Source: Hydnum rufescens UP504 (Eukaryota > Basidiomycota > Agaricomycetes > Cantharellales > Hydnaceae). From it: a stretch of DNA of 21,658 nt. Positions 1 through 8,663 of this stretch are shown here, piece by piece (positions within the stretch are counted from its first letter, which is position 1; the number at the start of each line of letters is the position of its first letter). The notes beneath the pieces were generated by a model. That model saw nothing but the letters and a program-made list of their open reading frames with translations. It was not told the origin of the DNA and made no database searches. The translations under genes and the position numbers were made by a program. Location of the stretch: assembly GCA_014904985.1 (NCBI GenBank), contig MU129194.1:7187-28844 (forward strand), given 5' to 3'.

Positions 1-1669
1 AAATCAGCTTTTTGGTTACTTTTTAGCATCGCCACTTCCTGGCAGGAAAAATGGGAAACAAAAACCCTACCATGAATGTGAGCCACTCCAGCCTCAGGCC
101 TAAACGGTGGAATAAGCTTGATTAGTAGACCCTGACTATATCCAAAAATAGAAGAATTGGATGTGTGGAAGTGCCTGAAATGAGGGAGGGGAGGAAGTCA
201 AAAGGGAATTACATCAAATGTAGAGCTGGTGGCTCTGAATATACCACTAGTCTAGCACATATATAGGAGTACACATATCAAATATCAAGCCTAACTGACT
301 CCATTTTAGGCCCCTTACTCCACAGCCCTCCCCCCAAAACAACAATTCCCCCCCAGAGTCTCATCCATGCAATGGCCTGAAAAATTCACCCTTGTCATCA
401 AAATACATTTATAACATCCCCAAAATTTCAGATTCATCACTCAGTGGGAGTTTCCATAATATTTTCAAGTTTCACTGACATACCCCCTCCAATTGGGCAC
501 TTCCAGAGCCCCAACTCAGCTCCTATTTTTTGTAAGGCCACACCTGGCCACCATTTGAGCTCAGGCCCAAAATTCAGCCCATTTCTAAGCACTTTTGACA
601 TTGGTCACATGACCAAGATCCTCCCTCCCCCTGCTCACTCAGTGATCCAATCTGTATGAAAGTTGTTGCCATCTGTATAGTAGTATGTAACAGTGTATGA
701 TTCAAATTTCAGAACATCCCATGCAATATTATTGATTATTCAAGAAATTATTCTAGATCTATTCAATTTGGGTTAGAGGTATGGTTATGTAGTGATAATT
801 CACTAATACCGTACCTCTAACCCCAAATTGAATAGATCTAGAAATTCTTGAATTAACTCAATCAATATTCATGGGATGTTCTGAAATTTGAATCATACAC
901 TGCTACAACTACTACTACGATGGCAACTAACTTTTCATACAACGCGCTCGTCGCATTCGGGACTCCACTGAGTGAAAGCAGGGGTGAGGGAGATCTTGGT
1001 AATGTGGACCAAGTCAAAAAGTGCTTTAGAATGGTGCTGAATATTTTTTGCCTGAGCCTCAAAATGGTGGCCAGGTGATGGTCATACAAAAATAAGGAGT
1101 GATTGGAGCGTCTGTGAGGAGTGCCCCAATGTGTGTAGGGGGTAGGGTATCAAGTGAAACTGAATATTATGGAAACTCTCACTGGAGTTTGAGAATCTGG
1201 AAATGTTTGGGGGATGTATATAAATGTATTTTTATTACAATGAGGGTGAATGTTTCAGGGCCATTGCATTGGTTGGAAGACTCTGGGGAAATTTTGTTTT
1301 ATGTTGTGGGGAGGTGCTGTAAGGAGCAGGTATAATGGAGTCCAGTTAGGCTGATATTTGGTATGTGTATGCTCCCTAATATATGTGACTAGACTAAGTG
1401 GTATAATATCAGAGCACCCCAGCTTGCTACATTTGAGTAATTCCCTTTATTGACCTTCCCCCCCTCCCCTTCAATTATCAGGCCACTTCCACACATTCCA
1501 ATTCTATTCTATTATTGGATATAGTCAGGGATATACTAAATCAAAGCTTAATTCCACTCCAGTTTAAGGCCTGGAGGCTGGAGTGCCTCACATTCAGGTA
1601 GAGTTTTGTTCCTATTTTTCCTGCCAAGGAGGTGGATGCTCTATAAGTAAACCGAAAAAAGCTGATTTT
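1..1669. repeat. Large inverted (foldback) repeat, arms about 1-795 and 800-1669
   Basis: The sequence folds back on itself around TAGTGA-TAAT-TCACTA at 790-805. Matching blocks continue outward: ATTCAATTTGGGTTAGAGGTA at about 760-781 pairs with its complement at 812-833, the 'gggagtttccataatatt' region at about 446-464 pairs with 1165-1185, and the window's first bases (aaatcagctttttgg) pair with the complement ending near 1669. The arms have diverged by substitutions and small indels, and the right arm is about 75 bp longer. The left arm begins at the window edge, so the repeat may continue outside. The short ORFs here have no recognisable domain and lie in both arms, so I treat the block as non-coding, either a foldback/MITE-like element or an old inverted duplication. 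Confidence 0.8.
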
Positions 1670-1670
1670 T

Positions 1671-2217
1671 GTCACATTATGGTAGTCTTCATCATTATGC
1701 ACATACCCCATGTAAGATTTCAAGTTCATATCCTGTCTGTAGTGGGTAATTATTATTTTTATTTTTCAATGTTCAAACTTGTTTGGCCCATAACTCCATA
1801 ACTAGTGGATGGATATGGCTGAAATTTTGATATGATTTTCGCCTAAGGAGCCTCTAATCACGTGCCAATTTTCAGAGCAATCTGCACAGTGGTTCTTTTT
1901 TGGAAATTTCTGGTGGTTCTGGTACCCCCTGTCCAGTTCACTGCCTTAACCTGGATGGATTGGGATCATTTTTGGCACATAATTAGTACCCTATATGTTT
2001 ATGCTCCCTGTAAATTTTCAAGTCCCCAGCTGTTCTATGGGAGGAGAAAATCAATTTTCAATATCAAAACTTGTTTGCCTCATATCTCAATAACTAATGC
2101 ATGGATTTGCTGAAATTTTAATATGGTTTGCGGCCAAATAGTCTCTAGTTATGTGCCAAATTTCAGACTGATCCGCTCAGCGCTTAGATTCCGGCAACTT
2201 CCGGTGGTTCCGGAGCT
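1671..2217 (+). repeat. Two diverged direct copies of a ~290 bp repeat unit
   Basis: Copy 1 (about 1671-1925) and copy 2 (about 1974-2217) share the ordered blocks 'tttcaatrttcaaacttgttt', 'tggctgaaattttgatatgrttt', 'tctctaatyaygtgccaawttt' and 'ctggtggttctgg'. They look roughly 75-80% alike by eye, with period about 290 bp. No coding frame crosses both copies. This is probably a fragment of a dispersed repeat; the type is not identifiable. Confidence 0.65.
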
Positions 2218-2490
2218 GTTCTTCCTGCCCTCATTGTTTCAGGGATTAACCATTGGCCCTGGGCCTAATTTTTTCACTTTATCAGGGTCCCCAGGGGTCC
2301 ATCCATCCATCCCAGGCACCTCCCCCTGGTCCTGGGCCCCCATTGGGCTGGATGCCTAAATATTCTTTGGATGTACTTCATTTAATTTCCGCATTTTGGC
2401 ATTTTTTTAAGATAGGATACATGTATTATGTAACTGGATACCATTTAGGAATAATTACATAATATTTGTACTAAACTCAGTCCCAAGTTA
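2218..2490. other. Gene-free spacer left of the composite element
   Basis: A CT-rich part with 'ccatccatccatccca' simplicity (about 2300-2315) is followed by AT-rich sequence up to the first TAGAC-type repeats. I see no gene, RNA or regulatory motif. Confidence 0.5.
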
Positions 2491-2715
2491 CCTGCCTAGA
2501 CCTGCTTAGACATGCCTAGACACCTAGACATGCCTAGACACCTAGACATGCCTAGACACCTAGACATGCCTAGACACCTAGACATGCCTAGACACCTAGA
2601 CATGCCTAGACACCTAGACATGCCTAGACATGCCTAGACATGATTAGACATGCCTAGACACCTAGACATGCCCAGACAAGCTTAGACACCCCTAGACATG
2701 CTTAGACTTGCTTAG
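2491..2715. repeat. Left terminal TAGACATG short tandem array
   Basis: CCTAGACATG and CCTAGACAC units alternate, giving an 18-19 bp higher-order period repeated at least six times almost perfectly (about 2510-2630), and decay into TTAGACATG/CCCAGACAAG variants toward 2715. The same core in inverse complement forms the right end of the element at 20036-20178. Subterminal short repeats like this are typical transposase-binding arrays in CACTA-like and related DNA transposons (established knowledge); binding by the transposase encoded here is inference. Confidence 0.85.
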
Positions 2716-3272
2716 GCACACAATTAGACACCTCCTGGTGATGGTCAACCTGTTCTAATTTATCCACTAGTAGACACACTGCATACTAAGCCCTCATGGA
2801 CACACCAGGAAACTCTAATGAGATATAGCAAGCTCTAGACATGACTAGACACAGCTGATTTAGGCATGCCTAAATCAACTGCCAGGTGTCCATCAAGTCA
2901 TTGTAAAACCCCTGGAGCAGCACCTGACTCTACACATCACTAGACATCACTGATTTAGGCATGTCTAAATCAACCCTGGATAAGCCTCTTCAATTCAAAG
3001 TCAATAATTAAGCTCTAGACATCATTAGACACAACCGATTTAGGCATGCCTAAATCAACCCCAGAATCCCTATCAAATAGTTAAAAAGCCTGGGAGTGGC
3101 ACCTGCGGCGGGCACAGATAGGCACGCCTATTATAGGGACTTAGAAAATTTTCATCTTTTGAACACCTTTAGACACCGCCTAGACGTGCCTATATAAAAA
3201 CCACCTCTTAGGTCAAAGGCCAATGCAACTGGAACCCACCTAAGAGGTACCTTTTTGAGGGTGCATTAGGTG
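2491..3272 (+). repeat. Left complex terminal inverted repeat
   Basis: It contains the outer TAGACATG array. Next come three copies of a perfect or near-perfect palindrome GATTTAGGCATGCCTAAATC (2857-2876, 2952-2971 with one mismatch, 3037-3056), each embedded in a longer direct repeat beginning 'aagctctagacat' for at least two copies. Last is a hairpin ACCTCTTAGGT/ACCTAAGAGGT (3203-3213 and 3238-3248) followed by GAGGGTGCATTAGGTG ending at 3272. The reverse complement of 19585-20178 shows the same order of motifs, including 'cttagaaaa' and 'cctgc-gc-ggc' blocks between. Arms are not identical; the left is about 190 bp longer because of the larger array. Confidence 0.75.
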
Positions 3273-3536
3273 ATAAATGCAAGGCTTGTAATATCTAACT
3301 AGACCTACATTTGTGGCTGACTGAGTTGCATAGGGCACACAACCTGAAGGGGAAATATGTTGGAGAGAACCTAGGAGCCCATGCACAGAAATTTTCATGT
3401 CCATGGGTGCCCTGGTTCCTCTGTTATTCTCCATTTCATGGTGGTCTTCCTAAATTAATGTAGTGTGAAAAGGGCAGCTTAAAGCAGCCCTGTTCACGCT
3501 AAAGGAGAGGTAAGAATGAAGGGACTTACCTTATCA

Positions 3537-3563
3537 CCACACCCCAGCAATGCTGGGGTGTGG
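3537..3563. repeat. GC-rich hairpin CCACACCCCAGC-nnn-GCTGGGGTGTGG, one of five
   Basis: A 12-bp perfect stem with a 3-nt loop. Equivalent hairpins lie at about 3829-3854, 4119-4146 (the palindrome centre), about 4413-4438 and about 4707-4732, spaced about 290 bp. They sit immediately beside the donor-like splice sites of the cassettes. The strong stem and regular spacing suggest an RNA or DNA structural role; the function is unknown. Confidence 0.7.
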
Positions 3564-4152
3564 TGTCCTGCTGATCATGTGGCAGTTTGGATCTTTGGGA
3601 TCTTCAGTTGTATGGGTCATAAGACCCACAGTTGTTTGCAATGACAACAACAGCATTGCCATTGTTGTCATCATGTGAAGTGGGGGTGGAGGGTATGGTT
3701 AGGACTAGTGTAGTCCCTGAAATGAAAATGAAGTATTAGTATGTGATTAAAGCAGCACAAAAAGGGTAGCCTGAAGCTGCCCTTTTTGTGCAAGATGAGA
3801 TAAAGGACAAATAAACTTACCTTATTACCACACCCAGCAAAGCTGGGGTGTGGTTTCCTGTTTCAGGTGCTTTATCATTGGTTTCTTTCATCATGCGGGG
3901 TCATATGACCCACGTTGTCCATGGTGGCGATGGGATTGTCATTTGTCAGCATCCATACTGTCAGTTGAAGCACATGAGGAGGGGGGATAGCAGAGAGAGA
4001 CCCTGTAATGAAACAAGTGCAAATAGTTAGTAAAGAAGCAAAGCTATGCAAAAAGGGCAGCTTAAGAGCTGCCCTCTTTGCAAAAGGCGAGATAGATAAT
4101 ATAACACATACCTTATCACCACACCCCAGCCTCACTGGGGTGTGGTGATAAG

Positions 4153-4922
4153 GTATGTGTTATATTATCTATCTCGCCTTTTGCAAAGAGGGCAGCTCTT
4201 AAGCTGCCCTTTTTGCATAGCTTTGCTTCTTTACTAACTATTTGCACTTGTTTCATTACAGGGTCTCTCTCTGCTATCCCCCCTCCTCACGTGCTTCAAC
4301 TGACAGTATGGATGCTGACAAATGACAATCCCATCGCCACCATGGACAACGTGGGTCATATGACCCCACATGATGAAAGAAACCAATGATAAAGCACCTG
4401 AAACAGGAAACCACACCCCAGCTTTGCTGGGGTGTGGTAATAAGGTAAGTTTATTTGTCCTTTATCTCATCTTGCACAAAAAGGGCAGCTTCAGGCTACC
4501 CTTTTTGTGCTGCTTTAATCACATACTAATACTTCATTTTCATTTCAGGGACTACACTAGTCCTAACCATACCCTCCACCCCCACTTCACATGATGACAA
4601 CAATGGCAATGCTGTTGTTGTCATTGCGAATGACTGTGGGTCTTACAACCCCATACAACTGAAGATCCCAAAGATCCAAAATGCCACATGATCAGCAGGA
4701 CACCACACCCCAGCATTGCTGGGGTGTGGTGATAAGGTAAGTCCCTTCATTCTTACCTCTCCTTTAGCGTGAACAGGGCTGCTTTAAGCTACCCTTTTCA
4801 CACTACATTAATTTAGGAAGACCACCATGAAATGTAGAATAACGGAGGAACCAGGGCACCCATGGACATGAAAATTTCTGTGCATGGGCTCCTAGGTTCT
4901 CTCCAACATATTTCCCCTTCAG
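4153..4922 (+). other. Tandem exon/intron-like cassettes in the right palindrome arm
   Basis: Reading plus, three donor-like sites directly follow the GC hairpins: AAG|GTATGT at 4153, AAG|GTAAGT at 4445 and AAG|GTAAGT at 4737. Each is followed by a pyrimidine-rich acceptor: CATTACAG ending 4261, CATTTCAG ending 4548 and CCTTCAG ending 4922. Pseudo-introns are 109, 104 and 186 nt, with ACTAAC/ACTAAT branch-like motifs in the first two; pseudo-exons are 183 and 188 nt. The same arrangement mirrored on the minus strand occupies the left arm. The 'exons' are homologous to each other, ending in the same hairpin. No continuous protein results, so this may be a spliced non-coding transcript, an old duplicated exon array, or coincidence. 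Confidence 0.45.
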
Positions 4923-4937
4923 GTTGTGTGCCCTATG

Positions 4938-5411
4938 CCTGTAGGCACCAGGTGCATGTAATATTTTTTTTGTGAATTCAATTTTGTATATATTTGTAGT
5001 CCTTTCTTTGTACTATAAAATAGAGATAGTCTGCTGTCCAATTAGCAGCCAACAAAAGCCCTGTAGCAGGCTGGAATGTGCAATGAAGATAGAGTTCGAG
5101 TGAACATGTGATTTCCAAATAAGGAAATTCTTCTGCCTTTAAATGAGCAGCCCCAGCAGGCTGATTTCTGGTGCACAGCCATCATTTGGGGCTGCCCACA
5201 TCAGCAAAGTCGCCGGGTGTTTCCATTGGTCAGATCTATAGTCCATAGTTATTGGTGGTTATGACCAAAAATTAGCGCCAAGACCTGAGAGGCTGAATCT
5301 TTCCTCACTTGTAACTCTACCATGAGAGATTTCTTTGGTCAGGTGGGTCAAAGTGGTCACTATACTTCATTGTTTAAGTACTATGTACAATATAGGGGAA
5401 ATGGTCAGGAA
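4938..5411. other. Gene-free AT-rich stretch, 3' flank of the transposase
   Basis: It lies between the palindrome and the transposase stop. It contains AT-rich sequence with 'tactataaaatagag' near 5010-5025 and otherwise no repeat, ORF or RNA that I recognise. It could supply the transposase 3' UTR on the minus strand. Confidence 0.4.
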
Positions 5412-8400
5412 TTAGCGTAAATGATGATAGTCACCATGACTGGCAAAAGCATTAATATAGAAGGAGTTAAAATTATCATAACATGCTTCGCCCGTGAGTC
5501 CAGGGGGACAAGAACCAGAAATGATCGGGGCAAGTGGACAAGGTTGAATGATTTGCTCCAGGAGCACAACCCCACTCCTTCGCACACCCGAAAGTGACAT
5601 ATCCTTATCGACCCAATACAATTTGACATCACAAACAGGTGTGGGAGGGATTTCGGTATACCATAGTACGTATGCATAGAATGGCCGCTCAGCATGTGGA
5701 TTCTTGGGATCTTTCAGAGTTCAGAAAACCAGACGTAGCTCCCCAACCCAGTACCCTTGAAAATCCAAAGCCATCAACAAGTAAATACATAAAATGAATA
5801 TGTGAAATACTACACACAGTGAATATCAACCTCGGTGGGATGGACTAGAACTAGGACCGGGTCAAATTGAGTGGCAGTTCGACCCTTAGGTTTGCATCGT
5901 ATGGTTCTAGTTTCATGAGGATAGAACTCGTTGATACTTGGGACCATCACCCGAAAGGAAGTCCAAATATCAAGGAGAGAAAAGAAGTGTGGCACAGAAT
6001 TAGGTGTATAATCCCAGCGCATGCGACCAGAGGATGTACCACTATCTCTGAGCTCAGAGAAGCGGCAAATTGCTGAGATGAAGTTGGGCACATCATATTC
6101 TGTGGAAATGGATTGTGTTGCAATGTGTAGAAGATGGGCTCGCTGTGCTATCTTGATATGACCTGCTTGTTGCATCCCTAGGCTTCCAATGCCAGTACGT
6201 GTTACAGCAGTGTTAATCCTTGCATGGGGGGTGATATTATCCTCGGCATCATCCGAGCCATTCGAATCATCATTTTCGTTGTGTGCGCTGTTCTTTTCAT
6301 GCTCCTGAATCCACCCCATATAACTGCTGTGGAGGTATATTCTCTCGTTCATATCAAGGAGCTGCAACATCTGAATCTCATACTGGCAACAGTTGGTGGC
6401 ATTATAAAGATCCTTGCACATAGGAATGTGAAGGTACTCAGCAGTTTCTGTCGTAAAATTGATTGAGACACCATTACAGTGCGCATTGTCGATAGAGCGT
6501 GGAAGGGCATAAAGTTTTGGGATGTTAAGGTGTTCCATATCGCCACGGGCACCATTTGCAATGAATACGTCCTTGTTATCGTGAAAAATATTGAGTAGGC
6601 CAGCCATTTCATGCAACATGTCTTCTGATTGGAGTGGATACTGAGCCATGTATATGTAATCCAGCAGAGCTTGGATCGCACGGATGACTCGTGGTTCAGC
6701 ACCGTCGGCACCTGCAATTACTGGTAAGATAGATTTCTGAAAATCATGATGCTCTCGACCTGATGCCTGAGAAATTTTGGATATCCCTTGACTGAAGTGA
6801 CGAAAACCCACTTTTGGCTGGGCGATGTAACGGTTATCGAGTTCCTTTGTGCCAATCACATGTGCAAGCCACTTTGCGGGATGGTCCCAAAAGAACTTGT
6901 GGCAACCATGCAGTAAGTCTTGGCAGATAAACCAGCAAGGGTCCACTCCCAGGTCCTCCCAAAATGGGTGCTCGACACATCCAGACAGCCCTTTGTCCAC
7001 TCTCTTCACTTCGCAAGCAAACTCCCAAGTGCTTGCAGTTGGATACTTTGCCCGCACTGATGCAAGGGTGGCAAGGGTAGACTGGCCGGTGCGTGGTTCG
7101 CAACGGATTCGTTTTTCCAGATCCTCATAAGTAGCCTTAGTCACTGGGCATGCATACTGTGTCACCCCCGCAATGACTAATTGTTCCTTCAGATCTGCAA
7201 TCCAGCCCATAAGAACCGGAAAGGTATGACGCATATAACCATCGGGTCCCAAAGCTTTAGTGAGGTGGCGATGAGAGACTGACAAAGGTGCGAGAACAAT
7301 TTTCAGAGACTCGTGGAATAATTGTTGTTTAAGGATCCCGGGCATACAGAGGGCTTCAGCTTTTGTCCCAGATGAGTCAAATGTCGTATTTGCAAATCTT
7401 GATGTTGGTAATTTGGCAAGTAACATCCATGCACCGAAAGTAGGTTTTCGTCGGACGTCACTGTGAATATTCCCAAGAGTAATGTATACTGCATGCATGG
7501 TTTTATCGCCCGAGTAGTTTGTAAGGTGTGTTTCGTCAGATGCGATTACGATTGCTTGGAGTGTTGCTCCTTCGGGTAGCTTTGCCTGTCATTCTTGAAT
7601 AAACCTCGGTGCCACATGAAGCTATGTTACACACCTGCTCTTCATGCCAACTGTCTGCTGATGCCATCTCGTGATACAGGCGCATTGTACCATTGGCTTG
7701 ATAAACCCATTTTGGTGCGAAGTCGGTGCAGTCCTTGAACAATGGATTCTGAAATAGAGTATTCGCCACCTCAACTACATTTCGATAATACAGTGTCTGG
7801 GGCTCGCTCGGTGCATCCTTGAGCGTAATCTCAGTGGACAGCCATGGTGGGCCCCCAGGCATGGACTGGATCCTCGCGTGGAGTTCCTTTGCTGACGAAA
7901 AGCTCAATGGGTCGCCATGCTTCTGTACCTACTGTAATTGCAATGTGGGGGTGAGAAATACATTTGTGAATCATTACGACCCCTGATTACACACCCAACT
8001 CAGCTTTAAGAAGCAATCAATTACTCCTTGGGATATATTTACTGACATCAACCATCTGGCAAGTTCCCATTCTTCTTCGCTCACCCACGGTGCTGAGGGG
8101 TTCCCTTGGTCATTGCTGGCTTGGATATACTCATAATGAGTTGATCGGCGGTCTCGACAGACATAACCTGCTGTGGGGTTTTCCTTCACAATAAAAGCTT
8201 CCCCACCTATCGCATAGTCAGGTTCGGGTCTGGGTTCAGCAAGTTCGTGACCATTGGCTTCGTATCCACCAGTTCTGTCACTGCCACTGGCAGGTCCAAA
8301 ACTGTTGGGATTGGGCACACTGTTACTTCTGGAACTGCCAGTGTCTCCACCATGGTCGCCAAGCCCAGAGGAGTGAAAGGACAGATTCTGATTATTAACT

Positions 8401-8561
8401 ATTTTGATGTTCTGTCTGGTGCGTTGTTGGCGACACAAGGGACTCCGAAAGTAGTGGTTGGACAGACCACCCCCTAGTAGCTTGACAGTGGCAGCGCAGT
8501 AAGGGCATTGTACTAGACTAGATGTGCTTCCAGTGGTGGCACTGTATCGATCACTGGGCAT
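5412..8561 (-). CDS. Plavaka-family DDE transposase, four exons, in-frame TGA in the last exon
   Basis: Likely transposase that cuts and joins the element's ends in the nucleus. Exons by eye: 8561-7995, 7928-7635, 7585-5818, 5755-5412. The introns of 66, 49 and 62 nt start GTGTGTA and end CAG/TAG/AAG, and joining them keeps one frame of about 994 codons. The ATG at 8561 follows an in-frame GTG at 8576 that I do not use. N-terminus: a C2HC finger (CPYC, then His36 and Cys43). Plavaka landmarks: ASDET near residue 304, GDK, YITLGNI, FWEDL, CQDLLHGCHKFF (Asp about 510), GREH (Glu about 565), then NIPKLYAL. Asp304-Asp510-Glu565 is my candidate catalytic triad (inference). An acidic linker follows (about residues 730-745). 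The last exon continues the family C-terminus (FYAYVLWYTEI, then YWVDKDMSL) but meets TGA at 5723-5721. A later acceptor (CTCTGAAAG) would skip that codon in frame at the cost of the GELRLVF block. It diverges from the DUF6532-type gene across ~100 bp. The family call is strong; activity is uncertain. Confidence 0.85.
5721..5723 (-). other. Premature TGA in the transposase's last exon
   Basis: After the 62-nt intron (5817-5756) the frame reads WYWVGELRLVF, then TGA, then TLKDPKNPHAERPFYAYV in the same frame. Coding resemblance to Plavaka C-termini continues on both sides, so this is a point nonsense mutation and not the natural end. CGA to TGA by C-to-T change is the simplest origin (inference). 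About 100 C-terminal residues would be lost. Confidence 0.6.
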
Positions 8562-8663
8562 GGAGATGATGGACACGGGTAGGTTAAGTTTGGCTTTGTT
8601 ATTGAAGTGAAATTTTCACGGTGTTGATTTACATCCTTCCTCCTCCTACATCTACGAATTCCA
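8562..8663. promoter_or_regulatory. Compact divergent promoter between transposase and DUF6532-type gene
   Basis: The two start codons (8561 minus, 8664 plus) are separated by 102 bp, so 5' UTRs and promoter elements of both genes must share or overlap this stretch. It contains a C/T-rich tract 'catccttcctcctcctacatc' just before the plus-strand ATG, a common feature of fungal transcription starts, and no clear TATA box. Co-expression of the two genes is inferred from this layout. Confidence 0.6.

Larger units (their letters stand above)
3329..4937. repeat. Near-perfect 1.6 kb palindrome with a 5-nt loop
   Basis: Position i pairs with about 8264-i. The centre is CACCCCAG-cctca-CTGGGGTG (4122-4142), and the outer ends are 'catagggcacacaacctg' at 3329 and its complement ending at 4937. 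I see only scattered mismatches and a net two-base indel over roughly 800 bp arms. Each arm is built from about three ~290 bp tandem units. Every unit holds a GC-rich hairpin (CCACACCCCAGC/GCTGGGGTGTGG) and a second hairpin (AAAGGGCAGC/GCTGCCCTTT). ORFs of 60-86 codons occur in both arms but mirror each other, and no frame stays open through successive units. A palindrome this long and symmetrical is either very recent, kept by gene conversion, or an assembly fold-back artefact. Confidence 0.85.

Noticed and set aside
2491..2715. CRISPR-like array of short repeats
   Set aside because: The units are 9-19 bp, contiguous and without unique spacers, are mirrored at the other end of the element, and the genome is eukaryotic. 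It is a transposon terminal array.
3848..4416. 60-96 codon ORFs inside the palindrome (including two near-identical 60-aa proteins on opposite strands)
   Set aside because: They are mirror images created by the palindrome, cross the hairpin repeats, and none extends through the splice-like sites. No domain recognised.
7536..7640. Frameshift between two parts of the transposase
   Set aside because: A 49-nt GT-AG intron (7634-7586) joins the frames exactly and restores the LPEGATL...ASDET motif, so this is splicing and not damage.
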